Under the pieces are notes generated by a model that was not told where the DNA came from, did no database searches, and was given only the letters and a program-made list of their open reading frames with translations. Shown here one piece after another: positions 47,595 to 58,600 of a DNA stretch of 64,000 bases (position 1 is the first letter of the stretch; the number at the start of each line of letters is the position of its first letter). The translations under genes were made by a program, and so were the position numbers. The stretch is from Cycas panzhihuaensis (Eukaryota > Cycadophyta): positions 161,641,741-161,705,740 of the forward strand of contig CM041465.1 of the NCBI GenBank assembly GCA_023213395.1. Direction: 5' to 3'.

Positions 47595-47965
47595 ACGAGA
47601 GGTGCCATTATTGTGCAACGAGCCATTCTTTGCATGCACCTGTTAAACATGCCTCCACTTTGAAGGTGTTCAGATTCTTTCCAAACGCTGTGTTGAAGGG
47701 TATTATTACCCGAAACCTATTATTACCCAGGTCGAGGTAATGAAACCCCTTGATGTTACCAATGAACGCTAGGATTGTGCCATTGAGGCGATTGTTACTA
47801 AGATCTAAATAACTAAGAAATGTTAGATTCTTAAAGCTAGAAGGAATGGTGCTCGATAACTGATTGGAGCTCAAAGACAACGTTTGCAAGCTCCTCAAAC
47901 TTCCTACACCATCTGGAATGCATCCTGTTAGAATGTTGAAGCTCTAATCCAACAGCTTTCTACCC
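47595..47965 (-). pseudogene. Fragment of a plant LRR receptor gene
   Basis: Reads LTGCIPDGVGSLRSLQTLSL, then SNQLSSTIPSSFKNLTFLSY, LDLSNNRLNGTILAFIGNIK and GFHYLDLGNNRFRVIIPFNT, that is about three 24-residue leucine-rich repeats of the plant extracellular type (LxxLxLSxNxLxGxIPxxFxxLxxL), followed by FGKNLNTFKVEACLTGAC, which looks like the cap after the last repeat. In receptor-like kinases this would be the outer domain just before the membrane segment. No kinase or membrane part follows. Only one stop (at LLD*SFN) and no frame shift, so it is better preserved than the elements around it. Confidence 0.75.
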
Positions 47966-47966
47966 T

Positions 47967-48375
47967 TTCCTACAGAGGGTAGTTTTCACCAAAAGCTCCA
48001 TTTCTCAAGAAATACATCTTCATTCCTGCAAATTCATTCATATCAAGTACTTCAAGAAAATTATTCTCAGGAACCTCTTGCACAACAGGCAGTGACTCCC
48101 CACTCTTAATCAAGAAATTCTGTAAAACACTAATAGCAGCATCAATGAATGGAAGATGCTGAATATTATCCATGCACTGCCGCATTGTGAGTTGTTGTCA
48201 TTAGGACTTCAACATCCTAAATGCCATGAAGACTGCACTTCTGGCATACTCATGAACACTATTGAAAAGCTCATGTGCAAGGGTGAGGGTTTCTCCAGTA
48301 TATAAGGTCAACAACCATGGAAGTAACAGATAGAATCGATTGCCCACAATGTATACAGACAATGTGATTGATGAC
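47967..48375 (-). pseudogene. Unidentified coding fragment next to LRR
   Basis: Open on the minus strand except for one double stop: FYLLLPWLLTLYTGETLTLA, HELFNSVHEYARSAVFMAFR, MLKS, then MRQCMDNIQHLPFIDAAISV, LQNFLIKSGESLPVVQEVPE and FAGMKMYFLRNGAFGENYPL before a stop. The amphipathic, Leu-rich, helix-like pattern looks like exon sequence of a helical-repeat or membrane-associated host protein, but I do not recognise the family. It ends 2-20 bp before the LRR fragment in the same orientation, although the two are clearly from different genes. Confidence 0.5.
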
Positions 48376-48447
48376 ATTTATGTCTAAATTTCTTAAGTTG
48401 ACGCATAACACTAACTATAGGCTAGCCTCTCTATATATTATATAGAA

Positions 48448-48990
48448 AAGTAGACTTCCAGGTATGGCTATTTTTATAAGGTGTGATGCATGGTTTTTTT
48501 TCATTGACCTATCCCTATCCCCTAATAAATCTTTTAACCCTGACTTTAAACATGAGGTTGATAATGAAATCCATAATGACCCTCCCTTGGACCCTTACCC
48601 TAAAGTATCTTTATTTGCAGTTACCACCACCTCTTGTCCTAAATCCTTATGCATCAGAGGCATTCTTCATAAGACTCCAATATTGATCATGATCAATGAT
48701 GGTCTGCCACTCTATTTTCTTAATATCTTTATAGCCTGATAACTTAACCTATATATTGTATTAAAACCTAGCTTCACTTGTTCTCTGCCAGGGCACCAAA
48801 AACTCCATTACACTAGTGTTATTAAAAACCTCTAAGTCCAAATCGATACCTACCTTTTAGTGTTAGATTTCTATGCTTTATTAATAAAAGGGTCTAATAC
48901 TATCTTAGGGATTTATTGGTTGCAAACCTTAGGAAATTATTATACAAATAACTTACCAAATAAGCCATTCATCATTTTTAAAGACCAAAT
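48448..48990 (+). pseudogene. End of gag and protease of D
   Basis: D resumes near 48445 with RKVDF (C2 has CRKVDFHAW). Then DPYPKVSLFAV, GILHKTPILIMINDGLPLYF, where the protease D-S-G has become N-D-G, and TYLLVLDFYALL. Matches 41518-41949 of C2. Stops and active-site loss. Confidence 0.65.
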
Positions 48991-49079
48991 GGATTGGAAT
49001 CATAGCTCACCTCAACAATATTCGAATTGAATCAAAAATTCACCCACATATCTAGGACATCATTACTCAATGCAAGCAG

Positions 49080-49263
49080 GTATTTACCCTTGTGCCTGCC
49101 ACTACCCCACCTAGTCATGGCTTCTATCACATAATTAACCTCTAATCCAATCATGACCCTATCAGTGTGAGACCCTATCATAACTCATATTTTCAAAAGA
49201 GTGGAATTGAGAAACTCATGACTGAACTCCTAGGCCTCCGACCAAGTAAAAACCCTTATGCAA
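49080..49263 (+). pseudogene. Reverse transcriptase of D, first part
   Basis: Reads PVPATTPPSHGF, then VRPYHNSYFQKSGIEKLMTE, LLGLRPSKNPYAT, the N-terminal end of a gypsy reverse transcriptase. It is cut at 49264-49268 (CTCTA) by copia element E and continues at 57493 in the same frame. Confidence 0.7.
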
Positions 49264-49268
49264 CTCTA

Positions 49269-49566
49269 TAAAATGAGTGGATCTATCCTTCATCTCCATC
49301 AACTAAACACAAAGGCAAACATGGGAGCAAGAGAGACTTAAGAGAAAGAGAGTAGCTCTCACAAAATGGGGCGGTAAGAATGAGCCTCCTCCATTGAGTT
49401 TTTTCTTTTATATTGAGAGAGGGAGCATTAGATTTAGGTGAAATGAAATTACATATAATGTACATGAAAGTGTATTTTACTTAAGTGATCTAATTTAAAT
49501 TTTACTTAAGACCCTTTTTAGAAATAATTAACTAATGTAATGACCTTGTGATATTAACCCATTTTA
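49269..49566 (-). repeat. 3' LTR of E
   Basis: Pairs with 57200-57487; starts TAAAATGAGTGG where the other copy has TGAAATGAGTGG, and ends CCCATTTTA where the other has CCCATTTCA. Both changes are C-to-T/G-to-A decay of the conserved TG/CA ends. Confidence 0.85.
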
Positions 49567-49580
49567 ATCTCCCCCTTAAT
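49567..49580 (-). other. Polypurine tract of E
   Basis: Sense ATTAAGGGGGAGAT directly before the 3' LTR. Confidence 0.65.
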
Positions 49581-50040
49581 AGTAGAAGGTTATTTCATCC
49601 TATTTTATTCTATCGTATGAGGTCTTTACTTAAGCCTCTTATAAAGTAAACTACTATGACACTTTTGTGGGAAACCCTCAAGGGGAAGAAAACCCATAGA
49701 TTTTCTAATCTACTAGCCTAGCTTAGGTGGCTCTTTAAATGAAGCTAGATAGCCAATCAATACAATGAATTTTGTAGTTAAAATCTATTGAGTCTCCATA
49801 TACCATTTGGTCATCTCCCATGCTTTTTCATATTTTCACAAGTTTTGATTTTCCAAAATGATACAACCCTTATCCTTTTGCGCCCACAAGGGGTTTTTAT
49901 GAATGGGATAGAGCGGAGACTTACTCTTATCCTTTTGTGTCCATAAGAGGTTTTCATGAATGAGACAGAGTATGATGGTCCTATTGTCATCTCCTTCAAT
50001 CAGTCAGATATGGAGGCACCCTAAGGCTAAGTTACCTTCC
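49581..50040 (-). other. 3' untranslated region of E with short tandem repeat
   Basis: Holds two units of about 56 bp (CTTATCCTTTTG at 49869 and again at 49926), each with ACAAGGGGTTTTTATGAATG or its variant. No coding signal beyond that. Confidence 0.55.
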
Positions 50041-50431
50041 AAAATGTTCAAATTGCACCCTCTCTAGTGGTTTAATGAAGATATTAGCCACTCGATCTAC
50101 TGTAGGATAATACTCTAGTTGAATTGTACCATCATGAACTAGTTCTCTAATCTTGTGGACTTTCGTACCTATATATTTGGTATGAGTATAAAATATAGGA
50201 ATTTTCACCATTTAGATTGTAGATTGATTATCTATATATAAGCTAGTAGAACTTATTTGGGTGGCATTTAATGTATTCAATAATTTTCTAACCTGTGTCA
50301 CCTCCTTACTTGTCTAAGAAGTAGTAATATATTTAGCTTTAGCAATTGAGTCTGCAACTATCTTTTACAGTCTAGATCTCCATGATATTGGTGCTGCTCC
50401 AAAAAATATTACATACCCAGATGTAGATCTT
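50041..50431 (-). pseudogene. RNase H of E, C-terminal part
   Basis: Reads RRSTSGYVIFFGAAPISWRS, then KIVADSIAKAKYITTS, LYIDNQSTI, HTKYIGTKVHKIREL and IQLEYYPTVDRVANIFIKPL. These are the classic copia RNase H and tail motifs. The first part lies beyond solo LTR K, at 51090 and above; the two join in frame once K is removed. Confidence 0.8.
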
Positions 50432-50436
50432 CTTAT

Positions 50437-51084
50437 TGTTGAGAAGATAAGGTCTCAACCCTTAAACCACCACCAATATCTAAACTATTCTTATAACTAG
50501 TTACATGAATTGAAACTAAAATTTAACATGCAAGTTCTTAAACCAGAGATAAAACAAAAAAATGAATAAGAAAGTCAAGCATCACATGTACACATGATAT
50601 AACATGGTAAAACCATAGTAGTGTGCTAGGGAAACATCTACACAGGAAAGGTATTAATCTTTATTGTTGCAAAATAGAGAAAATGTACATAATCTTGTAG
50701 TAGAGTGCTCAAAGTAATAACAACCAGCTGCCCGACTCCTCATAGTACATTTAATACTATTAACATAATAAAAAGTGCCCTAAATCGGGCTACATGAGAG
50801 GTTAATCCAAGGTACAAATCTTGACCATAGAATCTATGGTATTTTAAGTGAACGACCCTGATTCTCTTTACAATTTAATATACTTTCCAATGCTAAATTT
50901 TTGGGTTGGGGTTATCGCCATCGAACCCCCTCTTTGTGGGGGGTGTTCCACCTCCCCTGCACCCCCCTGGCCAAGGGGAGCTCCCGGCCCCTTTAGAACC
51001 CCCTGAGGAAGGTTTGGGGGGGAAACTGCACTGCCAACATGTTAAAATTTTAGCCTTCAATCATTGTTGTCACATTACCTAACA
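50437..51084 (-). repeat. Solo LTR K in the RNase H gene of E
   Basis: 648 bp, plus-strand ends TGTTGAGAAG and CCTAACA, flanked by perfect duplications CTTAT (50432-50436 and 51085-51089). On the minus strand it has AATAAAG near 50670 and CTTTCCTGTGTAGATGTTTC at 50638-50657, typical of the R-U5 part of copia LTRs. Its U3 part holds a GC-rich island (50905-51030). No internal region is present. Confidence 0.85.
50905..51030. other. GC-rich island within solo LTR K
   Basis: About 125 bp dominated by C and G runs in AT-rich surroundings: ACCCCCTCTTTGTGGGGGGT, CCTGCACCCCCCTGGCC, AAGGGGAGCTCCCGGCCCC and GGTTTGGGGGGG. Several complementary C and G runs could pair into a hairpin. It lies inside the target duplications, so it came with the LTR. 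Confidence 0.7.
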
Positions 51085-51089
51085 CTTAT

Positions 51090-52400
51090 GTCTTTATCTC
51101 TGATAAAGTTTGAGTCTGTGTATGCATAAAGTTTAAATTCTACATTGGGTTCATACAATAGACTATATTTGTTGGTCATCTTCAAGTACCTCAACACTCA
51201 TATTATAGCTTGCCAGTGATTCTACTTAGGATTTGTCATGAATCTTATAATAATGCTAACAAAGTGTGCAATATCTAGCCTTGTGTTGGTAGTATAGATG
51301 AGAGTACCTACAAGTTGCCTGTAGAGTATTGCATCTACCTCCCTAGTGTTATAATTAGTTAAGAGTTTAACATTAGGTTCCATAGGTGTAGCCACTGGTT
51401 GAGCACCTTCCAACTAAAACTTTATTAGAAGATCATTGATATATTTTTCTTAGGAGAAAAAGATTTTGCCATCCTTTTGAGTTACTTTAATTCCTTAATA
51501 ATATTTCATTAACTTGAGGTTAGATAATTCAAAAGCTTTAGCAAGGTCCTTCTTCAACTAGCTAATTACCTATTCACTATTCCCTATTATTAGCATATCA
51601 TCCACAAAGATTAAGAGGTAAGTGACTTTATCATTTTGATGCTTAATGAATAGTGTTGCATCAATATCTTGATAGTCACAAACCTCATATCTAAGATGCC
51701 TCATTCTTTTAGGCAACTTGGTAAACTAAGCATGAGGGGTTTGTTTTAGGTCGTACAAGGACTTTCTGAGCTTACAAACCTTATGCTCCTAAATGATAAT
51801 TTTGTATCCTTCTGGTTGAGCCATGTAAATTTTTTATTTAAGGTCTCCATTAAGAAATATAGTCTTAATATCGAGTTGGTGGATTTTCCAACTCTATTGA
51901 GTAACCAAGGCTATAAGAGTTTTGATTGTAGGCCACTTGGTTGTAGGAGAAAAGATTTCAATGTAGTCAATGCCTTCCCTTTGCATGAATCCTTTTACTA
52001 CCAACCTCACATTATATTTTTCTACGGTGCCATCTAATCTATACTTGTTTTTGAACACCTATTTATTTTGAATTATCTTTCTTCCAAGTGGTTTACCATT
52101 CTTAATAAGAAATTAGTACTCTTCATTCATGGCATTTCTCCAAGCTATATGCTTTACATCTTCTTGGTACGTTAGAGGCTCTTCATTAAGATCAAGGTGT
52201 AGTTTTATTGGTTCAAGCTTAATGGAAAGTGATTCATGCATCCTTGCTCTATGGGCACTTATAATGCTAGTTTTGCCTACTTCATCTAATCGTATTTCCT
52301 TGTGTAGTTGATAGGCTTTATGAAAACCTCGAGTTGGGAATGAGGTTTTCATTTCTACAACCTCTTAGTCTTTATTTTGATCCTGAAAAGGATCATGTGA
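51090..52400 (-). pseudogene. Reverse transcriptase and start of RNase H of E
   Basis: From about 52350: HIAWRNAMNEEY, KNKYRLDGTVEKYNVRLVVK, GFMQREGIDYIEIFSPTTKW, HQLDIKTIFLNGDLK, IYMAQPEGY, KSLYDLKQ, then the catalytic box IFVDDMLIIG (about 51615) and LEGAQPVATPMEPNVKLL with LYRQLVGTLIY and YTDSNF. This is a typical copia reverse transcriptase and the N-terminus of its RNase H. Stops stand at Gln and Trp positions. It copies element RNA. Confidence 0.85.
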
Positions 52401-52790
52401 AATATTTGGCATGGATGAAGTTGATGATGCTGGAGAAGATAGGTCAGCCATTGATGTTACAGAAGGTGGTCCTTCTACTATGGCTTTATCTTTGTCAACT
52501 TAGTTGTTCTTAAATGATGGTGTTATATGTACACACATTGGCTGGGAGTCATAACTTGTATCCTTTAAGGCTCTATTATTAGATTCCATGATTTTGAGTA
52601 ACTGTTGAGCATTCCCCCTCTAAATTTTGGAATCTAGACATCAAATTCAGTAGCATCATTAAATCAATATGAAGGCATCTTTGAGTCAAGTATGAGTAAT
52701 TGATCTTCAATCTCTGCAAAGATAATATCTCTAGTGATGATGATTTTGTGCTATGAAGGTAGAAAAACTTTGTACCATCTTTTGTCTATA
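52401..52790 (-). pseudogene. Linker between integrase and reverse transcriptase of E
   Basis: A Ser/Pro/Asp-rich stretch (DLSSPASSTSSMPNISHDP) as usual for copia polyproteins between integrase and reverse transcriptase. No catalytic motif. Confidence 0.55.
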
Positions 52791-53620
52791 GGGTATCTAA
52801 CAAAGATGTCTTTGAGGGCTCTATCTTAGAGCTTGTTTTTGTGTTCCTCTAGAATGTGAGCATATCAAGTAAAGCCAAAAATTTTAAAGTGGGAGATAGA
52901 GAGGATTTATCCATACCACATTTCATATAGAGAGGGGCTGAGCTTGGAGGGACTAATAGTGTTGATATAATGCATGGCAATCCAGATAGTCTCAACCCAA
53001 AGATAGATAGGGACATTCTTATATACTAGCATAGCACGAGCCATATTTATGATGGTTTAATTCACATGCTTAGTAACTCCATTTTGCTGGGGTATACCTA
53101 CAATAGTAATCTGATGTTTGATTCCATACTGACGTAGTTATGATTCAAACTCATTGGATATGTACTAGTCATCATTATTAGTCTTGAGTATTTTGATCTT
53201 GAATCCAAATTCATTTTCCATGCAGTCCTTGAAAGGTTAAAATATAGAAAAAGTTTCATCTTTCTTTGTAAGAAAAGTAACCCATACTTTCTTGGTAAAA
53301 TCATCAATGAAAGTAATATAGTACCACTTCTATTTGAGAGAAGGAATGGGCATAGGATTGCATATATCTGAGTGTACAAGCTACAAAGGTTGGCTATATT
53401 TCTATTAACTATGAGGAAAAGGTTATCTTTGAGATTTGGCAATGATACATGATTTATATTTGAAGGGCTTAAAGGAGAGCCTAGGCATATTAGGAAGAGT
53501 GGCATGTAGTTCTCTTAAATGATCAATTTTGATATGGCCCATACGATCATGCCATAGGGTCACTTAGGACAACTTTTGAGGAGTCAGGGTCATGGTAAAA
53601 GTAAAGTCATCATCAACATA
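52791..53620 (-). pseudogene. Integrase of E
   Basis: The GAG-pre-integrase zinc motif reads LWHDRMGHIKIDHLREL (about 53560-53510). The core has ITFIDDFTKKVWVTFLTKKD, NDD, and IPQQNGVTKHVN with TIINMARAML, then YLWVETIW and HFKIFGFTCYAHI. These are the usual copia motifs; the Glu of the ERKNRT-like stretch is lost. Broken by stops. Confidence 0.8.
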
Positions 53621-53879
53621 GTTAGTTTCAGAGGATGGTGAGTCAATTAGGCAAAAATATTTGCTATCAAGAATTCTAGTCATAACCACAACATTTGAAA
53701 GAGGGTTAATGACACAGAGAGTTTGATTATTTGTAGTTACACTCAGATCAAATCCATGAGAGACAAGGGTGGACACAGAGAGAAGAGTCTACTTTAGAAT
53801 AAAAATATATAAAATAATAACAATGGTAAGATCTTGAAGGCCTGGGAGTTTCAGGCAAACAGTTCCAAGTCCTTTGACT

Positions 53880-54010
53880 AGATGAGATGATTTGTCAGCC
53901 ATGTGTACAACACCATAAACTTTAAAGTTAAAATCCTAAAATAATTGATGATGACAAGTCATATATTGTGTTACTCTAATATCCATGATCCAAGATAAAA
54001 TATTTGATAT
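53880..54010 (-). pseudogene. Protease of E
   Basis: SWIMDIRVTQYMTCHHQLF corresponds to the copia protease site W-I-x-D-S-G-A-x-x-H-M-T; the Ser-Gly after Asp has changed to Ile-Arg, so it is inactive. Confidence 0.6.
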
Positions 54011-54249
54011 GGCACTATTTGCAACTCCAAGTGGTGAAGGCAAAAGTGAATAATCATAGCCATAATGAGCCTTAATATACTTAGTGGATTTATTAATAAC
54101 ATTTGATGAAGTGGTCCCTATTCTTTGAAGGTGTGCATGAGAAAATTACTTTCCACCAAAAGCATCTTCAAAAGAAGTATTATCATCATTATATATACCA
54201 TGGTACTCTTGATAGCTTAGTAGTTTGTTGGTGGTAATTCTTTAACTTT

Positions 54250-55203
54250 TGGTATAGTGTCCTTTTCTATTATACCTTTGGTACACAATTATTTAATTTC
54301 CAATCCCATAAGAAGTATTAGGCTGGTTGAATTATCTCTAATTATTAGATCTAGGTCTAGGTTGATTATTTTGGCCTTACCATTGAGACTATTTTTATTG
54401 GAGTTGAGAAGCATGTTGACCAAGAGGATGTTATCCTTGTTGTCTACCTCTGCCTCTTCCACGAGAATTACCACCTCTACAAGAGTATTGACCTTGCTTT
54501 TTAGTATAAAAAAGATCTTTTTCCACTTCAAAAGTAGCATCAATTAGATCTGATATAGTGGAAAAGTTAGTATTAAAGGTCTTATCAAATTCAATGAACT
54601 TATCAATAAGAGCCTCAAAGTTTAGGGTCTTCAAAGTGCCACTAGATTGTAGACTTCCTAGTAGATTTTTATAATATAGGATATGGAGATATGAATGAAT
54701 TGAAAAATCCCTTGTAATACATTAAATTTTAAAATCTTTATCAATGACTTACTTGATTGGATGAAGGAGATTGATTGTCTCACTTATTCCTCCCTTCTAC
54801 ATTTTTTATTTGTTATCTTCAGCACTAAGTGAATAAATTTTAAGTCTAACTTAGTATCAAAGTTCTTCTTAAGAACTTAAGAACTTTCCATGTTGTATCA
54901 TATACAACTTCATCAATGAGATTATATAGGGAATAATCAGTGAAAAGAAGTATCCCTACATGGATTTTATCATCATTAGGTTCCTATTGGTGTTTAGTTA
55001 TATCTTCAGTAGGAGTAGTTGGAGCACCTCCTCTAGAAGTAGTTGTGGTAGCTATAGTAGCAATAAATGGTATAGGTTATAAGTGATCTCTCCAAAGACT
55101 TTCATATTTTATAATATTTTTTACACCAGTAAACTACATGTCCCAATTTTCTTTCCCTTTAAGAATGTAATTCACATTTTACTTAAACTGTGAAGACATG
55201 GTA
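54250..55203 (-). pseudogene. Gag of E
   Basis: Starts MSSQFK with NYILKGKENWD and YESLWRDH (55203-55080), then VYDTTWKVLK, FEALIDKFIEFDKTF (54630) and TISDLIDATFEVEKDLFYTK, then RGGNSRGRGRGRQQG, an RNA-binding Arg/Gly stretch, and the remains of a zinc knuckle (YQRYNRKGHYTK) near 54270. This is the order of a copia gag of the UBN2 type. Confidence 0.75.
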
Positions 55204-57184
55204 TCTTTTGAGAAGGGAAGAAATGAACAAAGGACTATAAAAGTAATGGCAATAAATGACCAATCACTATTTATAAATAGGAGATACAATGAAGTAATGT
55301 AGCAAAAGGAAGAAGAAGTGAGAATGGTTTCTTAAAGATGAAGGGAGCAACTTAGAGAAAAGTCACCAACACTTGTGACAAATATTAACTTGATACAATG
55401 GGAGTATGAGAAGCATTATGATGAAAATTGGCCACTAACACTTATGATAAATATTAACCTAATATAGTAGGAATATGAGAAACACTATGATTATGATTAC
55501 ACTATGGATCACTTTTTATAAATAAGTGAGTGATCAATATACAATATTGTAAGCCAATGTGGAAGCTGACATCATTGGGTGTACACAACTTGAAACTCAA
55601 ATATAGGATGCGTAATCAACCTAATAACCTCTAACTTGTGTCCAATATGTAGTTAAGATTGTTGAAAGGATACCTAGGATTCTAGTAGAATTAAGTTGGT
55701 CTTCACCCGCAATTATGCTTGGTGATGAAATCCAAATCACAATAGAGCCTAAGTATTTCCAATCCTCACCTAGTTCACCAATAAGAAGCTATATACCTCC
55801 TTTAAAGAGTGGTATGTGAATACCCATAGCTATGATGGATATTAGATTGAGTATCTTTTAATCTTTTATTAAAGTTTTAATTTTCTTAGTTGATTATCAG
55901 GATGATCCCTAATTGAGGCATGATAGTATGGCTAACCAAACCTCATCAATATTTCGGTTTAGTCTAGTCCCAACTTAAAACCCATATTTCCTTTATGGCA
56001 TGACATTCTACTAACCAAGGTATCTCAACCTTGGTAAGTATGTGAATAGGTATAAGATGATAGAAAATAATGTATATGATATGTTCCTTTTAGGGAGAGT
56101 GAAAAGATTATTAAATTTGTATCAAACGTACATATAACTAAAAATAGAATGCTTGCCTAGAGTGCTTGCTTACTTGAAGTGATTTTAGAGTGATAAAATA
56201 TAATGTTGATAAGTGAGCGAGAACACTAAATATTACTCTGATCCAAGTGTTTGTTACTCACTTTTACAATGGCCTTTTAAGCCTTATCAAAAGAAGGAGG
56301 AAAATTTCTTCACCTTTTTTTTTAATAAAAAAAAAAAAAAGTCTTCACTAAAATAGTAATAACTTTCTCTCACAATAATGAAATTAAGTTTTGATTTTTG
56401 TACTACAAACTAGACTTAGAGCTTCATCTTTAAGAAGTGGAATTAGGTCCAAATTAGTTCTAAAATAATTTTGGCAGTCCCACAAAGTTGGTATAATATA
56501 TTTTTCTAAAATTCTTACTAAAAATAATTGTTGTTCGCTAAAACAATAATAACTTTCTCATACAGAAACAAAATTGGGTGCTGGTTTTTGTGATGGAAAC
56601 TAGACTTAGAGCCTCATCTTTAGAAATTATAATTAGGTCAATTAAAGCTCTGTAGAGAATTTTGTAGACCTATGAAGTTCAACAAGTAGATTTTATTTCT
56701 ACAGAAATTTTAGCTTGCTAATATCTTATCAACACATGATACCATATGAAATTTCTATCATTTCTTAGTCACCAGAATCCCAATATGGGCAAGGTGAGAG
56801 TATATAATAATGGATATTTTAAATAGCTCTTAATATTTTTTTAAAATTTGATAGAATCTCTGCTTACAATCATTCTTTTAAAAGATGTAAAAATTTTGGC
56901 AGCATTTCCCCTTGTTAAATAGAAAAAAACAAAGAGGGGAAAGGAAAAAAGAATGAGATAGCATAAATGACTACCAAAGGATTAGAATCCTTGGGCCTTA
57001 CAACTCTTTATATTATGCTTCTAAACTCATAAAAGATAAAGGAAAATCAAATAATATGAAATATGCTATGATAAAATCTTTAAAATATTTTTAAATCAAT
57101 TTTCACAATCTCCTTCACCACTTGGATTGTAGGGGAGAAGTGATGGCTCCATTGCAAGTGTAAGTGAGGAATATGAAGGAAGAA
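55204..57184 (-). other. Long leader of E with two duplications
   Basis: Nearly 2 kb without coding signal between gag and primer site. Two tandem duplications are visible: about 70 bp with CACTTGTGACAAATATTAAC (near 55370) and a variant near 55435; and about 190 bp with ACTAGACTTAGAGC at 56410 and 56590. An A run (56328-56340) separates AT-rich sequence. It may contain another inserted element that I cannot define. Confidence 0.5.
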
Positions 57185-57197
57185 ATCTCTAATACCA
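57185..57197 (-). other. Primer-binding site of E, tRNA-iMet type
   Basis: Sense TGGTATTAGAGAT, two bases after the 5' LTR end. Confidence 0.7.
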
Positions 57198-57199
57198 TA

Positions 57200-57487
57200 T
57201 GAAATGAGTGGATCTATCCTTCATCTCCATGCACTAAACACAAAGAAAAACATGAGAGCAAGAGAGACTTAAGAGAAAGAGTAGTTCTCACATAATAGGG
57301 AGGTAAGAATAAGCCTCCTCCATTGAGCTTTTTCTTTTATATTGAGAGAGGGAGCATTAGAGTTAAGTGAAATGAAATTAAACATAATTCACATGAAAGT
57401 GCATTTCACTTAAGTGATTTAATTTAAAGTTCACTTAAGACCCTTTTTCAAAATAATTAACTAATGTAATGACATTAACCCATTTCA
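57200..57487 (-). repeat. 5' LTR of E
   Basis: 288 bp, plus-strand ends TGAAATGAG and CCCATTTCA, followed by target duplication CTCCA at 57488-57492. Confidence 0.85.
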
Positions 57488-57492
57488 CTCCA

Positions 57493-58600
57493 ATTATCTT
57501 AGTTAGGAAGAAGGATGATTTTGTCTACCTTTATGTTGATTATAGGGAACTAAATAAAACTACCATAAAAAATAAGTTTTCCACCCCCAACATAGATGAC
57601 ATGCTAAACAAAATCCATGCCGTGACTATTTTTTCTAAGTTAGACCTTTAGTTTGATTACTACTAGATCCCAATTACCTTAGAAGATTACTATAAGATAG
57701 CATTTTAGACATATCATAGCTATTTTAAATTTTATATAATACCCTTGGGCCTTTATAATACCCCGACAACTTTCTAAACTCTCATGAATAAAATTTTTGG
57801 CCCATATCTCTAAAAATTCATCATAGCCTTCTTTATTAATATCCTCATTTATAGTGTTTGTTTAGACCACCACATCCAACACTTAAAAATTATTCTTAAA
57901 ATATTACAAAATCACCAATTTTATGCAAAATTATCTAAGTATAAGTTTAGGTAATCCAAACTCAAATAATTAGGGTATATTATATCATCAGAAGGGATAC
58001 ACATAGATACCAAAAAAATATCTATCATCATGACTTAGCTAATACCCACTACCCTTACCCAACTATGTGTATTCCTTGACCTCATAGGATTCTATTGATA
58101 TATTATGCATAACTATGCCTCCCTCAATATCCCCTTAACCAATCTCCTATGTAAAGATGCTTTCCAATGGTCCCCGGAAGTTGGCATTACTTTCTCTCAT
58201 CTCAAGGTTGTAATGACCTCTATCCTAGTCCTGACCACTCCTAATTTCAACTAGCCTTTCTAACTTGAATGTGATACCTCTAGATTTGGCCTAAGTATGG
58301 TTTTGATACAAGACTCTCACCCCATTATATTCAAGAGCTAAAAGTGGAAAGATCATAAGCTCTATCTCTCTATGTACCATAAGGAGATGAAATTTATTCT
58401 TTATGTTTTTAATAAATAGTGAAAATAACTCTTAGGCTCTAAATTTACTATTCTTACATATCATCATAGCCTCCAAGATCTATTGGATTAAGTAGTCTTA
58501 TTTAAAGAGCAGGCTGTGTGTTAATTATTTATAGGTCTTTGACTTTATAATATCATATAGAAAAGGTAAAGAAAATATAGTTGTAGATGCCCTTTCACGT
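57493..58600 (+). pseudogene. Rest of reverse transcriptase and RNase H of D
   Basis: After the insertion the frame goes on with IILVRKKDDFVYLYVDYREL, NKTTIKNKFSTPNIDDMLNK and IFSKLDL, then IPITLEDYYKIAF and the catalytic box as FFINILIYS (the two Asp lost). QFYAKLSKYKF follows. RNase H begins with FQWSPEVGITFSHLKVVMTS and LECDTSRFGLSMVL. A match to C2 throughout. Stops stand at Gln and Trp. Confidence 0.75.

Larger units (their letters stand above)
49269..57487 (-). mobile_element. Element E: Ty1/copia inserted in D
   Basis: LTRs of 298 bp (49269-49566) and 288 bp (57200-57487), target duplications CTCTA/CTCCA (one C/T change), primer site at 57185-57197, polypurine tract at 49567-49580. 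In sense order: leader, gag, protease, integrase, reverse transcriptase, RNase H, which is the copia order. A 648-bp solo LTR (K) lies within RNase H. All genes are decayed. Confidence 0.88.

Noticed and set aside
45951-48410. GTGTTATGC at both ends of segment J as Mutator-type inverted repeats
   Set aside because: The left copy is part of an LTR end with its own inverted partner at 46234, no 9-bp duplication is visible and the match is only nine bases.
45935-48445. Helitron origin of segment J
   Set aside because: No TC start, no terminal hairpin and CTRR end that I could place, and the left part is an LTR with a polypurine tract.
50905-51030. GC-rich block as organellar or bacterial insertion
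   Set aside because: It lies inside an LTR with exact target duplications at both ends.
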